Positions 47,691 to 60,323 of a DNA stretch of 64,000 nucleotides are shown one piece after another (within the stretch, counting starts at the first letter, position 1; the number at the start of each line of letters is the position of its first letter). Source of the DNA: Mauremys mutica (taxonomy: Eukaryota > Chordata > Testudines > Geoemydidae); assembly GCF_020497125.1 (NCBI RefSeq), contig NW_025422895.1:62001-126000 (forward strand), read 5' to 3'. The notes under the pieces are model-generated. The model did not search any database. It saw only the letters and a list, made by a program, of their open reading frames with translations, and was not told the DNA's origin. The position numbers and the translations under genes were made by a program.

Positions 47691-50600
47691 GCAGCGGCGC
47701 CCTGAGTAGGGTGCGGAGCTAGGCTGAGGAGGGGCCTGTAAAAGCGGCCGCCCAGCCAGGCAGCGGCAAAGCTGCGAGTAACGGTACAGGAGCCGGCGAA
47801 CAGGGGACTTTGCGTGGGAGAGTTCCAATTGGAGGAGCAGGTATTTGGATTTGCATCTGTCTTTGTGGATTTGCATCTGTCTTTGTAGTGCTTGTGTCTC
47901 TCTGTAGAGGCCCGTCGGGGCAGACTGCTGAGCGGGCAGCGGCGCTCTGAGTAGGGGGCGGAGCTAGGATGAGGAGGGGCCTATAAAGCGGCCGCCCAGC
48001 CAGGCAGCGGCACAGGAGCCAGCGAAGAGTGGAGTTTACCTGGGAGACTTCCCAGTGGAGGAGCAGGTATTTGGATTTGCATCTCTGTCTTTGCAGTGCT
48101 TCTATCTCTCTGTAGAGGCCCGTCGGGTCAGACTGCTGAGCGGGCAGCGGCGCCCTGAGTAGGGGGCGGAGCTAGGCTGAGGAAGGGCCTATAAAAGCGG
48201 CCGCCCAGCCAGGCAGCGGCATAGAAGCCAGCGAGCAGCGGCACAGGAGCCAGCGAACAATGCGGCGAACACGGGAGATTGCGTGGGAGAGTTCCCATTG
48301 GAGGAGCAGGTATTTGGATTTGCATCTGTCTTTGTTGTGCTTGTATCTCTCTGTAGAGGCCCGTCGGGGCAGACTGCTGAGCGGGCAGCGGCGCCCTGAG
48401 TAGGGGGCGGAGCTAGGCTGAGGAGGGGCTTATAAATCGGCCCCCAAGCCAGGCAGCGGCACAGGAGCCAGGAAACAGAGCGGTGAACAGGGGAGTTTGG
48501 GTGGGAGTGTTCCCATTGTAGGAGCAGGTATTTGGATTCGAATCTGTCTTTGTGCATTTGCATCTGTCTTTGTAGTGCTTGTACCTCTCTCAAGCGGCCC
48601 GTCGGGGCAGACTGCTGAGCGGGCAGCGGCGCCCTGAGTAGGGGGCGGAGTTAGGCTGAGGAGGGGCCTATAAAAGCAGCCGCCCAGCCAGGCAGTGGCA
48701 CAGGAGCCAGCAAACAGGGCTGCGAACAGGGGAGTTTGCGAGGGAGAGTTCCCATTGGAGGAGCAGGTTTTTGGATTTGCATCTGTCTTTGTATATTTGT
48801 ATCTGTCATTGTAGTGCTTCTATCTCTCTGTAGAGGCCCGTCGGGGCAGACTGCTGAGCGGGCAGCGGTGCCCTTAGTAGGGAGCTAGGCTGAGGAGGGG
48901 CCTATAAAAGCGGCTGCCCAGCCAGGGAGCGGCACAGGAGCCAGCACACAGGGGAGTTTGCGTGCGAGAGTTCCCATTGGAGGAGCAGTTATATGGATTT
49001 ACATCTGTCTTTGTGGATCGCATCTGTCTTTGTTGTGCTTGTATCTCTCTGTAGTGGCCCGTCGGGGCAGAATGCTGAGCGGGCAGCGGCACCCTGAGTA
49101 GGGGGCGAAGCTAGGCTGAGGAGGGGCCTATAAAAGCTGCCGCCCAGCCTGGCAGCGGCAGAGGAGCCAGCGAGCAGCCGCACAGGAGCCAGCGAACAGG
49201 GGAGTTTGCGTGGGAGAGTTCCCATTGGAGGAGCAGGTATTTGGATTTGCATCTGTCTTTGTGGATTCGCATCTGTCTTTGTAGTGCTTGTATCTCTCTG
49301 TAGAGGACCGTCGGGGCAGACTGCTGAGCGGGAAGCGGTGCCCTGAGTAGGGGGCGGAGCTAGGCTGAGGAGGGGCCTATAAAAGCGGCCGCCCAGGCAG
49401 ACAGCGGCACAGGAGCCAGCTAACAGGGGAGTTTGCGTGAGAGAGTTCCCATTGGAGGAGCAGGTATTTGGATTTGCATCTTTCTTTGTGCTTTTGCATC
49501 TGTCTTTTTAGTGCTTGTACCTCTCTCTAGAGGCCCGTCGGGGCAGACTGCTGAGCGGGTAGGGGCTCCCTGAGTAGGGGGCGGAGCTAGGCTGAGGAGG
49601 GGCCTATAAAAGCGGCTGCCCAGCCAGGCAGCGGCACAGGAGCCAGCGAGCAGCGGCACAGGAGCCAGCGAACAGGGGTGTTTGCATGGGAGAGTTCCCA
49701 TGGGAGGAGCAGGTATTTGGATTTGCATCATTTTTGTGGATTTGCATCTGTCTTTGCAGTCCTTGTATCTCTCTGTAGAGGCCCGTCGGGGCAGACTGCT
49801 GAGCGGGCTGCGGTGCCCTACGTGGGGGGGGATCTAGGCTGAGGAGGGGCTTATAAAAACGGCCGCCCAGCCAGGCAGCGGCACAGGAGCCAGCAAACAG
49901 AGCGGCAAAGAGGGGAGTTTGCGTGGGAGAGTTCCCATTGGAGGAGCAGGTATTTGGATTTGCATCTGTTTTTTTGTATTTGCATCTGTCTTTGTAGTGC
50001 TTGTATCTCTCTGTAGAGGCCCGTCGGGGCAGACAGCTGAGCGGGCTGTGGAGCCCTGAGTAGGGGGCGGAGCTAGGCTGATTAGGGGCCTATAAAAGCG
50101 GTCACCCAGGCAGGCAGCGGCAAAGGTGCCAGCGAACAGGGGAATTTGCGTGGGAGAGTTCCCATTGGAGCAGCAGGTATTTGGATTTGCATCTTTCTTG
50201 TAGTGCTTGTATCTCTCTGTAGAGGCCTGTCGGGGCAGACTGCTGAACGGACAGCAGCGCCCTGAGTAGGGGGCGGAGCTAGGCTGAGGAGGGGCCTATA
50301 GAAGCGGCCGCCCAGCCAGGCAGCGGCACAGGAGCCAGTGAGCAGCGGCACAGGAGCCAGTGAACAGGGGAGTTTGCATGGGAGAGTTCCCATTGGAGGA
50401 GCAGGTATTTGGATTTGCATCTGTCTTTGTGAATTTGCATCTGTCTTTGTAGTGCTTGTATCTCTCTGTAGAGGCCCGTCGGGGCAGACTGCTGAGCGGG
50501 CAGCGGCGCCCTGAGTAGGGGTCGGAGCTAGGCTGAGGAGGGGCCTATAAAAGCGGCCACCCAGCCAGGCAGCGGCACAGGAGCCAGTGAGCAGCGGCAC

Positions 50601-53600
50601 AGGAGCCAGTGAACAGGGGAGTTTGCATGGGAGAGTTCCCATTGGAGGAGCAGGTATTTGGATTTGCATCTGTCTTTGTGAATTTGCATCTGTCTTTGTA
50701 GTGCTTGTATCTCTCTGTAGAGGCCCGTCGGGGCAGACTGCTGAGCGGGCAGCGGCGCCCTGAGTAGGGGGCGGAGCTAGGCTGAGGAGGGGCCTATAAA
50801 AGCAGCCGCCCAGCCAGGCAGCGGCAAAGCTGCGAGCAGCGGTACAGGAGCCGGCGAACAGGGGACTTTGCGTGGGAGAGTTCCCATTGGAGGAGCAGGT
50901 ATTTGGATTTGCATCTGTCTTTGTGGATTTGCATTTGTGTTTAAAGTGCTTGTATCTCTCTGTAGATGCCCGTGTGGTCAGTCTGCTGAGCAGGCAGCGG
51001 CGCCCTGAGTAGGGGGCGGAGCAAGGATGAGAAGGGGCCTATAAAAGCGGCCACCCAGCAAGGCAGTGGCACAGGAGCCAGTGAGCAGCGGCACAGGAGC
51101 CAGTGAACAGGGGAGTTTGCATGGGAGAGTTCTCATTGGAGGAGCAGGTATTTGGATTTGCGTCTTTTTTATGGATTTGCATCTGTCTATGTAGTGCTTG
51201 TATCTCTCTGTAGAGGCCCGTCGGGGCAGACTGCTGAGCGGGCTGCGGCGCCCTGAGTAGGGGGCGGAGTTAGGCTGAGGAGGGGCCTATAAAAGCGGCC
51301 GCCCAGCCCAGCCAGGCAGCGGCAAAGAAGCCAGCGAGCAGCGGCACAGTAGTCAGTGAGCAGGGGAGTGTGCATGGGAGAGTTCCCATTGGAGGAGCAG
51401 GTATTTGGATTTGCATCTTTTTTGTAGATTTGCATCTGTCTTTGTAGTGCTTGTATCTCTCTGTAGAGGCCCGTCGAGGCGGACTGCTGAGCGGGCTGCG
51501 GTGGCCCTACGTAGGGGGCGGATCTAGGCTGAGGAGGGGCTTATAAAAGCTGCCTCCCAGCCAGGCAGCGGCACAGGAGCCAGCGAACAGGGCAGCGAAC
51601 AGGGGAGTTTGCGTGCGAGAGTTCCGATTGGAGGAGCAGGTATTTGGAATTGCAATTTTCTTTGTGTATTTCTATCTGTCTTTTTAGTGCTTGTGTCTCT
51701 CTGTAGAGGCCCGTCGGGGCAGACTGCTGAGCGGGTAGCTGCGCCCTGAGTAGGGGGCGGAGCTAGGCTGAGGAGGGGACTATAAAAGTGGCCGCCCGGC
51801 CAGGCAGCGGAACAGGAACGAGCAAACAGGGGAGTTTGCATGGGAGAGTTCCCATTGGAGGAGCAGGTATTTGGATTTGCATCTCTGTCTTTGTAGTGCT
51901 TGTATCTTTCTGTAGAGGCCCGTCAGGGCAGATTGCTGAGCGGGTAGGGGCTCCCTGAGTAGGGGGCGGAGCTAGGATGAGGAGGGGCCTATAAAAGCGG
52001 CTGCCCAGCCAGGCAGCGGCACAGGAGCCAGCGAACAGGGGAGGTTGCGTGGGAGAGTTCCCATTGGAGGAGCAGGTATTTGGATTTGCATCTGTCTTTG
52101 TGGATTTGCATCTGTCTTTGTAGTGCTCGTATTTCTCTGTAGAGGCCCGTCGGGGCAGACTACTGAGAGGGCAACGGCGACCTGAGTAGGGGGCGGAGCT
52201 AGGCTGAGGAGGGACCTATAAAAGCGGCCGCCCAGCCAGGCAGCGGCAGAGCTGCGAGCAGCGGCACAGGAGCCATCAAACAGGGCGGTGAACAGGGGAG
52301 ATTGCGTGGGAGAGTTCCCATTGGAGGAGCAGGGATTTTGGTTTGCATCTCTGTCTCTGTAGTGCTTCATCTCTCTGTAGAGGCCCGTCGGGGCAGACTG
52401 CTGAGGTGGCAGCGGCGCCCTGAGGAGGGGCGGAGTTAGGCTGAGGAGGGGCCTATAATAGCGGACGCCCAGCCAGGCAGCGGCACAGCTGCGAGCAGCG
52501 AACAGGGCGGCGAACAGGGGAGCTTTCGTGGGAGAGTTCCCATTGGAGTAGCAGGTATTTGGATTTGCATCTGTCTTTGTGGATTTGCATCTGTCTTTTT
52601 AGTGCTTGTATCTCTCTGTAGAGGCACGTCGGGGCAGACTGCTGAGCGGGCAGCGGCGCCCTGAGTAGGGGGCGGAGGTAGGTTGAGGAGGGGCCTATAA
52701 AAGCAGCCACCCAGGCAGGGATAGGCACAGGAGCCAGCGAACAGGGAAGTTTGCGTGGGAGAGTTCCCATTGGAGGAGCAGGTATTTGGATTTGCATCTC
52801 TGTCTTTGTAGTGCATGTATCTCTCTGTAGAGGCCCGTCGGGGCAGACTGCTGAGCGGGCAGCGGTGCCCTGTGTAGGGGGCGGAGCAAGGCTGAGGCGG
52901 GGCCTATAAAAGCAGCCGCCCAGCTAGACAGCGGCACAGGAGCCAGCGAACAGGGGAGTTTGCGTGGGAGAGTTCCAATTGGAGGAGCAGGTGTTTGGAT
53001 TTGCTTCTGTCTTACTGGATTTTCATCTGTCTTTCTAGTGCTTGTATCTCTCTGTAGATGCCCGTCGGGGCAGTCTGCTGAGCGGCCAGCAGCGCCCTGA
53101 GTAGGGGGCGGAGCTAGGCTGAGGAGGGGCCTATAAAAGCGGCTGCCCAGCCAGGCACCGGCACAGCTGCGAGCAGCGAACAGGGGAGCTTGCGTGGGAG
53201 AGTTCCCATTGGAGGAGCAGGTATTTAGATTTGCATCTGTCTTTGTTGATTTGCATCTGTCTTTTTAGTGCTTGTATCTCTCCGTAGAGGCCCGTCGGGG
53301 CTGACTGCTGAGCGGCCAGCAGCGCCCTGAGTAGGGGGCGGAGCTAGGCTGAGGAGGGGCCTATAAAAGCGGCTGCCCAGCCAGGCAGCGGCACAGGAGC
53401 CAGCGAACAGGGGAGGTTGCGTGGGAGAGTTCCCATTGGAGGAGCAGGTATTTAGATTTGCATCTGTCTTTGTGGATATGCATCTGTCTTTGTAGTGCTT
53501 GTATCTCTCTGTAGAAGCCCGTCGGGGCAGACTGCTGAGCGGGCAGCGGTGCCCTGAGTAGGGGGCGGAGCTAGGCTGAGGAGGGGCCTATATAAGCGGC

Positions 53601-53925
53601 CGCCCAGCCAGGCAGCGGCACAAGAGCCAGCGAGCAGCGGCACAGGAGCCAGCGAATAGGGGAGTGTGCTTCGGCGAGTTCCCATTGGAGGAGCAGGTAT
53701 TTGGATTTGCACCTGTCTTTGTGGATTTGCATCTGTCTTTGTAGTGCTTGTACCTCTCTCTAGAGGCCCGTCTGGGCAGACTGCTGAGCGGGTACGGCGC
53801 CCTGAGTAGGGGGCGGAGCTAGGCTGAGGTGGGGCTTATAAATCGGCCCCCAAGCCAGGCAGCGGCAAAGGAGCCAGCAAACAGAGCGGTGAACAGGGGA
53901 GTGTTACCATTGTAGGAGCAGGTAT

Positions 53926-53993
53926 TTGGATTTGCATCTGTCTTTGTGTATTTGCATCTGTCTTTGTGTATTTGCATCTGTCTTTGTAGTGCT
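53926..53993 (+). promoter_or_regulatory. Unit with three octamers
   Basis: Three copies of ATTTGCATCTGTCTTTGTG(T/G)  occur in a row at 20-bp spacing instead of the usual two. Other units have one (for example near 22780, 23230 and 35360). Octamer number therefore varies from one to three by slippage of a 20-bp module. Confidence 0.8.
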
Positions 53994-56900
53994 TGTACCT
54001 CTCTCTAGAGGCCCGTCGGGGCAGACTGCTGAGCGGGCAGCGGCGCCCTGAGTAGGGGGCGGAGCTAGGCTGAGGAAGGGCCTATAAAAGCGGCCGCCGA
54101 GCCGGGCAGCGGCATAGGAGCCAGCGAACAGGGGAGTTTGCGTGGGAGAGTTCCCATTGTAGGAGCAGGTATTTGGATTTGCATCTGTCTTTGTGGATTT
54201 GCATCTGTCTTTGTAATGCTTGTATCTCTCTGTAGAGGCCCGTCGGGGCAGACTGCTGAGCGGGTAGCGGCGCCCTGAGTAGGAGGCGGAGCTAGGCTGA
54301 GGAGGGGCCTATAAAAGCGGCCTCCCAGCCTGGCAGCGGCACAGAGCCAGCAAGCAGCAGCACAGGAGCCAGCGAACATGGGAGTTTGCATGGGAGAGTT
54401 CCCATTGTAAGAGCAGGTATTTTGGTTTGCATATCTGTCCTTGTACTGCTTTTATCTCTCTCTAGAGGCCCGTCGGGGCAGACTGCTGAGCCGGCAGCGG
54501 CGCCCTGAGTAGCGGCGGAGCTAGGCTGACGAGGGGCCTATAAAAGCGGCCGCCCAGCCAGGCAGCGGCACAGCTGCGAGCAGCGGTACAGGAGCCGGCG
54601 AACAGGTTACTTTGCGTGGGAGAGTTCCCATTGGAGGAGCAGGTATTTGGATCTGCATCTGTCTTTGTGGATTTGCATCTGTTTTTGTAGTGCTTGTATC
54701 TCTCTGTAGAGGCCCGTCGGGGCAGACTGCTGAGCGGGCAGCGGCGCCCTGAGTAAGGGGCGCAGCTAGGCAGAGGAGGGCCCTATAAATGCAGCCCCCC
54801 AGCCAGGCAGCGGCACACGAACCAGCAAACAGGGCTGCGAACAGGCGAGTTTGCGTGGGATAGTTCCCATTGAAGGAGAAGGTATTTGGATTTGCATCTG
54901 TCTTTGTAGTTCTTGTATGTCTCTATAGAGGCCCGTCAGGACAGACTGCTGAGCGGCCAGCGGCGCCCTGAGTAGGGAGCGGAGCTAGGCTGAGGAAGGG
55001 CCTATAAAAGCGGCTGCCCACCCAGGCAGCGGCACAGGAGCCAGCGAACAGGGGACTTTGCGTGGGATAGTTCCCATTGAAGGAGAAGGTATTTGGATTT
55101 GCACCTGTCTTTGTGGATTTGCATTTGTATTTGTAGTGCTTGTATCACTCTGTAGAGGCCCGTCGGGGCAGACTGCTGAGCGGGCAGCGGCGCCCTGAGT
55201 AGGGGGCGGAGATAGGCTGAGGAGGGCCTATAAAAGCGGCCGCCCAGCCAGGCAGCGGCACAGGAGCCAGCAAACAGGGCAGCGAACAGGGGAGTTTGCG
55301 ACGGAGAGTTCCCATTTGAGGAACAGGTATTTGGATTTGCATCTGTCTTTGTGGATTTGCATCTGTCTTAGTAGTGCTTGTATCTCTCTGTAGAGGCCCG
55401 TCGGGGCAGACTGCTGAGCGGGCAGCGGTGCCCTGAGTAGGGGGCGGAGCTAGGGTGAGGAGGGGCCTATAAAAGCGGCCACCCAGCCAGGCAGCTGTAC
55501 AGGAGACAGCAAACAGGGGAGTTTGCGTGGAGAGTTCCCATTGGAGCAGCAGGTATTTGGATTTGCATCTGTCTTTGTAGTGCTTCTATCTCTCTGTAGA
55601 GGCCCGTCGGGGCAGACTGCTGAGCGGGCAGCGGCGCCCTGAGTAGGGGGCGGAGCTAGGCTGAGGAGGGGCCTATAAATGTGGCCGCCCAGCCAGGCAG
55701 CGGCACAGGAGCCAGCGAGCAGCGGCACAGGAACCAGCGAACAGGGGCATTTGCGTGGGAGAGTTCCCATTGGAGGAGCAGGTATTTGGATTTGCATCTT
55801 TCTTTGTGGATTTGCGTCTATCTTTCCAGTGCTTGTATCTCTCTGTAGAGGCCCATCGGGGCAGACTGATGAGCGGGCAGCGGCACCCTGAGTAGGGAGC
55901 GGAGATAAGCTGAGGAGGGCATATAAAAGCAGCCTACCAGCCAGGCAGCGGCACAGGAGCCAGCAAACAGGGCAGCGAACAGGGGAGTTTGCGACGGAGA
56001 GTTCCCATTGGAGGAACAGGTATTTGGATTTGCACCTGTCTTTGTGGATTTGCATTTGTATTTGTAGTGCTTCTATCTCTCTGTAGAGGCCCGTCTGGGC
56101 AGTCTGCTGAGCGGGCAGCGGTGCCCTAAGTAGGGGGCGGAGATAGGCAGAGGAGGGCATATAAAAGCGGCCGCCCAGCCAGGCAGCGGCACAGGAGCCA
56201 GCGAGCAGCGGCACAGGAGCGAGTGAACAGGGGCGTTTGTGTGGGAGAGTTCCCATTGGAGGAGCTGTTTTTGGATTTGAATCTATCTTTGTGGTATTCC
56301 AACTGTCTTTGTAGTGCTTGTATCTCTCTTTAGAGGCCCGTCGGTGCAGAGTGCTGAGCGGGCAGCGGCGCCCTGAGTAGGGGGCGGAGCTAGGCTGAGG
56401 AGGGGCCTATAAAAGCGGCTGACCAGCCAGGCAGCGGCACAGCTGCGAGCAGCGAACAGGGTGGCGAACAGGGGAGTTTGCGTAGTAGATTTCCCATTGG
56501 AGGAGCAGGTATTTTGGTTTGCATATCTGTCCTTGTACTGCTTTTATCTCTCTGTAGAGGCCCGTCGGGGCAGACTGCTGAGCGGGCAGCGGCGCCCTGA
56601 GTAGGGGGCGGAGCTAGGCTGAGGAGGGGCCTATAAAAGCGGCCGCCCATTCAGGCAGCAGCACAGGAGCCAGAGAACACGGGCGTTTGCGTGGGAGAGT
56701 TCCCATTGGAGGAGCAGGTATTTGGATTTGCATCTGTCTTTGTGGATTTGCATCTGTCTTTGTAGTGCTTGTATCTCTCTGTAGAGGCCCGTCGGGGCAG
56801 ACTGCTGAGCAGGCAGCGGCGCCCTGAGTAGGGGGCGGAGAAAGGTTGAGAAGGGGCCTATAAAAGCAGCCGCCCTGCCTGGCAGATGCACAGGAGCCAG

Positions 56901-57469
56901 CGAGCAGCGGCACAGGAGCCAGTGAACAAGGGACTTTGCATGGGAGAGTTCCCATTGTAGGAGCAGGTATTTGGAATTGCATCTGTCTTTGTGAATTTGC
57001 ATCTGTCTTTGTAGTGCTTGTACCTCTCTCTAGAGGCCCGTCGGGGCAGACTGCTGAGCGGACAGCGGCGCCCTGAGTAGGGGGCGGAGCTACGCTGAGG
57101 AGGGGCCTATAAAAGCGGCCGCCCAGCCAGGCAGCGGCACAGGAGCCAGCTAACAGGGGAGATTGCGTTGGAGAGTTCCCATTGGAGGAGCAGTTATTTG
57201 GATTTGCATCTGTTTTGTGGATTTGCATCTGTCTTTGTAGTGCTTGTATCTCTCTGTAGAGGCCCCTCGGGCAGTCTGCTGAGCGGACAGCGGCGCCCTG
57301 AGTAGGGGTCGGAGCTAGGCTGAGGAGGGGCTTATAAATCGGCCCCCAAGCCAGGCAGCGGCACAGGAGCCAGGAAACAGAGCGGTGAACAGGGGAGTTT
57401 GGGTGGGACTGTTCCCATTGGAGGAGCAGTTATTTGTATTTGCATCTGTCTTTGTGGATTTGCATCTGT

Positions 57470-57485
57470 GGGTACGTCTACACTA
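57470..57485 (+). repeat. Harbinger left terminal inverted repeat
   Basis: GGGTACGTCTACACTA, preceded by CTGT at 57466-57469. It matches the right end at 12 of 16 positions, with the GTCTACACTA core perfect. Confidence 0.8.
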
Positions 57486-57837
57486 CGGGACTATTCCGAA
57501 TTTGCATAAACCGGTTTTGTAAAACAGATTTTATAAAATCGAGTGCGCGCGGCCACACTAAGCAGATTAAATCGGTAGTGTGCCTCCATGGTCCGAGGCT
57601 AGCGTCGATTTCTGGAGCGTTGCACTGTGGGTAGCTATCCCGTAGCTATCCCATAGTTCCCGCAGCCTCCCCCGCCCCTTGGCATTTCCGGATTGAGATC
57701 CTAGTACCTGATGGGGCAAAAATCATTGTCGCGTGTGGTTCTGGGTACAGCCTCACCGCTCCCTCCCTGAGCAGCAGACAACCGTTTCGCGCCTTTTTTT
57801 GCTTGGTGAACTGTGCAGATGCCATAACACAGCAAGC

Positions 57838-59127
57838 ATGGACCCTGCTCAGCTCCATACCGCAATCGTGGATGTTTTAAACACCTCGCGCACTCTCCTG
57901 CAGTATATGCTGAACCAGGATCTTCAATCCGAGGCGAGGAGGAGGCGGATACGGCAGTGCGGCAATGACAGTGATGAGGACATGGACACAGAATTCTCTC
58001 AAACCACGGGCCCCTGCGCTTTGGAGATCCTGATGGTAATGGGGCAGATTCTATCCATTGAACGCCGATTTTGGGCCCGGGAAACAAGCACTGACTGGTG
58101 GGACCGCATTGTGTTGCAGGTGTGGGACGATTCCCAGTGGCTGCGAAACTTTCGCATGCGTAAGGGCACTTTCATGGAACTTTGTGAATTGCTTGCCCCT
58201 GCCCTGAAACGCCATAATACCAAGATGAGAGCAGCCCTCACAGTAGAGAAGCGAGTGGCGATAGCCCTGTGGAAGCTTGCAATGCCAGACAGCTACCGGT
58301 CAGTCGGGAATCAATTTGGAGTTGGAAAATCTACTGTGGGGGCTGCTGTGATGCAAGTAGCCAAAGCAATCACTAAGCTGCTGCTACGAAAGATTGTGAC
58401 TCTGGGAAATGTGCAGGCCATAGTGGATGGCTTTGCTGCACTGGGATTCCCTAACTGTGGGGGGGCGATAGATGGAACCCATATCCCTATCTTGGCACCG
58501 CAGCGCCAGGGCACCCAGTACGTAAACCGCAAGGGGTACTTTTCAATGGTGCTGCAAGCACTGGTAGATCACAAGGGACGTTTCGCAAACATCCACGTGG
58601 GATGGCCAGGGAGAGTTCATGACGCTCGCGTCTTCAGAAGCACTACTCTGTTTAAACGGCTGCAGCAAGGGGATTACTTCCCAGACCAGAAAATAACAGT
58701 TGGGGATGTTGAAATGCCTGTCGTTATCCTGGGGGACCCAGCCTACCCCTTGATGCCATGGCTCATGAAGCCATACACAGGCAGCCTGGACAGGGGTCAG
58801 GATCTGTTCAATTACAGGCTGAGCAAGTGCAGAATGGTGGTGGAATGTGCATTTGGCCGTTTAAAGGCGCGCTGGCGGACATTACTGACTCGCTCAGACC
58901 TCAGCCAAACCAATGTCCCCTATGTTATTACTGCTTGCTGTATTCTCCACAACCTCTGTGAGAGTAAGGGGGAGACCTTTATGGCGGGGTGGGAGGCTGA
59001 GGCAAATCACCTGGCCGCTGATTACGCGCAGCCAGACACCAGGGAGATTAGAAGAGCACACCAGGAAGCGGTGCGCATCAGAGAAGCTTTGAAAACGAGC
59101 TTCATCAATGGCCAGGGTACAGTGTGA
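57838..59127 (+). CDS. HARBI1-like Harbinger transposase, 429 aa, intact
   Basis: A DDE-superfamily nuclease (DDE_Tnp_4 type) that would cut and paste the element together with its Myb-like partner. The start is the ATG at 57838, since the open frame upstream has only a GTG. Residues 1-60 are an acidic and Arg-rich leader. Residues about 130-185 form a helix-turn-helix (KRVAIALWKLA and the VGNQFGVGKSTV segment). Catalytic residues are visible as D212 in GAIDGTHIP, D300 in VILGDPAYP and E336 in VVECAFGRLK. The spacing of 88 and 36 residues fits the Harbinger family. Length and domain order match full-size HARBI1 relatives, and no frameshift or stop is seen. The stop at 59127 is followed by AATAAA at 59223. 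The gene could be active or a recent fossil. Confidence 0.93.
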   Translation: MDPAQLHTAIVDVLNTSRTLLQYMLNQDLQSEARRRRIRQCGNDSDEDMDTEFSQTTGPCALEILMVMGQILSIERRFWARETSTDWWDRIVLQVWDDSQWLRNFRMRKGTFMELCELLAPALKRHNTKMRAALTVEKRVAIALWKLAMPDSYRSVGNQFGVGKSTVGAAVMQVAKAITKLLLRKIVTLGNVQAIVDGFAALGFPNCGGAIDGTHIPILAPQRQGTQYVNRKGYFSMVLQALVDHKGRFANIHVGWPGRVHDARVFRSTTLFKRLQQGDYFPDQKITVGDVEMPVVILGDPAYPLMPWLMKPYTGSLDRGQDLFNYRLSKCRMVVECAFGRLKARWRTLLTRSDLSQTNVPYVITACCILHNLCESKGETFMAGWEAEANHLAADYAQPDTREIRRAHQEAVRIREALKTSFINGQGTV

Positions 59128-59222
59128 CTGCTGTTTTTGTTGATGAACACCCACCCCGCCTTGACTGACTCATTCCCTGTTAGCAACTCACCCTCCCCCT
59201 TCGAGTACAGCTTACTTATGCA

Positions 59223-59228
59223 AATAAA
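59223..59228 (+). terminator. Polyadenylation signal of the transposase
   Basis: AATAAA lies 96 nt after the transposase stop codon. It is only about 30 nt from the opposing signal of the Myb-like gene, so the two transcription units converge here. Confidence 0.75.
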
Positions 59229-59256
59229 GTCACTCTCATTTAAAAAGCATGAATTC

Positions 59257-59262
59257 TTTATT
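59257..59262 (-). terminator. Polyadenylation signal of the Myb-like gene
   Basis: TTTATT on + reads AATAAA on the minus strand, about 85 nt past the exon 2 stop codon at 59346. Confidence 0.7.
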
Positions 59263-59345
59263 GATTCATTATAAAAAGAGGGAGAGAAGTAAGGGTGTGG
59301 TTTGGGAGGAGGATAGAAGGGATGGAGAAGGCCATTAAAAAAAAT

Positions 59346-59776
59346 TCAGAGTAACGACATCCTTCTGGTTGGGCTGTCCACGGGGGTGGAGTGGGCGGGT
59401 GCACGGAGCCTCCCCCCACGCGTTCTTACATGTCTGGGTGAGGAGGATATGGAACATGGTGAGGGTTGAGGGTGGTTATACAGGGGCTGCAGCGGCACTC
59501 TGTGATCCTGCTGCCGTACCTGAAGCTCCACAAGACGCCGGAGCATGTCAGTTTGATCACGCAGCAGCCCCAGAGTTGCATCCCGCCACCGCTGATCTTC
59601 CTGCCGCCACCTCTCATCTCGGTTGTCCCTCCTGTCCTCACGTTCACTGGCCTCTTTCCTGTAATATGAAACCACGTCCTTCCACTCATTCAGATGAGCT
59701 CTTTCATTGCGTGTAACTTCCATAATATCCGAGAACATCTCATCTCGCGTCTTCTTTTTCCTCCGTCTTATCTGTG
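59346..59776 (-). CDS. Myb/SANT-like protein of Harbinger, exon 2
   Basis: Splicing from the exon 1 donor to the acceptor GGCTAG|CACAG keeps one frame and gives a 327-residue protein. The exon opens with a basic cluster (QIRRRKKKTRDEMF), a likely nuclear signal. A charged helical region follows, with many Glu, Arg and Asp (EREDRRDNRDERWRQEDQRW), then a leucine-bearing helix and a Pro-rich tail. This C-terminal layout is typical of Harbinger Myb-like proteins, where the helix is thought to contact partners. The intron is 59777-60722 (946 bp). The alternative acceptor 4 nt downstream (CACAG|ATAAG) would meet a stop codon, which supports the chosen site. Confidence 0.8.
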
Positions 59777-60323
59777 CTAGCCTTTGGGATGGAGGAGGGA
59801 TGGTTGATAAATTTGCAGCTGCATGAGGGAGATAAATATTTAGAAAGATACATTTTACAGAACAATGGTTATACTATTTCACAGTGAACAGCAGTATTCA
59901 CCACCTAGCACATGTGATTTCCCTACAAGGTCGCATTTTTTCATCTTTTTAGTGAGTGCCTGCAGCTCTGGAGTTACAGATCTCACAGACGCAGGTCCAG
60001 GCATCATAATTCAGCTTGCTTGTGGCCATGGTAAGCCACTGTCTTTCGGCTTCTGTAGTGATTTAACCCTTCCCCCCCAACAACGCATGGCTAATACCAC
60101 GCTAGCTCCCTGCTAATCAACAACCTTCCCCCCCACCCACTGCGTGTCTGGTGCCTTGGGGAAGATCGCCGGTGACCAAACACAGAAAAGATCATCGGCA
60201 TTTCACTCCTCCCCTCCCCCGCTTCGCTACGTGAAGGAAAGTTTTTTTTTAAGCTGATGCAGTCCACGAACCCAGTAGAAAAATGGCCACCCCCCCTTAC
60301 TTAAATTCCTGATTTTTAACCAG

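Larger units (their letters stand above)
13869..57469 (+). repeat. Right arm of promoter-like tandem satellite, forward orientation
   Basis: About 180 tandem units lie head to tail with TATA boxes pointing right. The consensus order is ATTGG (inverted CCAAT), ATTTGCAT, CTTTGT, ATTTGCAT, CTTTGT, a C+G-rich spacer with CCCGTCGGGG and GGCGCC, GGGGGCGGAGC, CCTATAAAAGCGGCCGC, then one or two copies of a CAGGAGCCAGCGAGCAG-type motif. Between 14.1 and 16.8 kb TATA positions repeat every 245-249 bp (14112, 14361, 14609, 14857, 15105, 15354, 15603, 15850, 16099, 16347, 16592, 16840). Farther right, shorter units near 205 and 227 bp are common. I found no gene in it. The open frames run on the minus strand and share one repetitive translation. 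Confidence 0.93.

Noticed and set aside
13869..57469. Array as tandem solo LTRs
   Set aside because: Units lack TG...CA ends, an AATAAA signal, target duplications and internal viral sequence, although a distant origin from a U3 promoter cannot be excluded.
57733..57837. 35-residue N-terminal extension of the transposase
   Set aside because: It begins with GTG. The first ATG at 57838 gives a normal-length protein, and the upstream part overlaps the likely 5' untranslated region.
57999..58532. Minus-strand frames inside the transposase
   Set aside because: They are antisense shadows of a well-supported DDE transposase.
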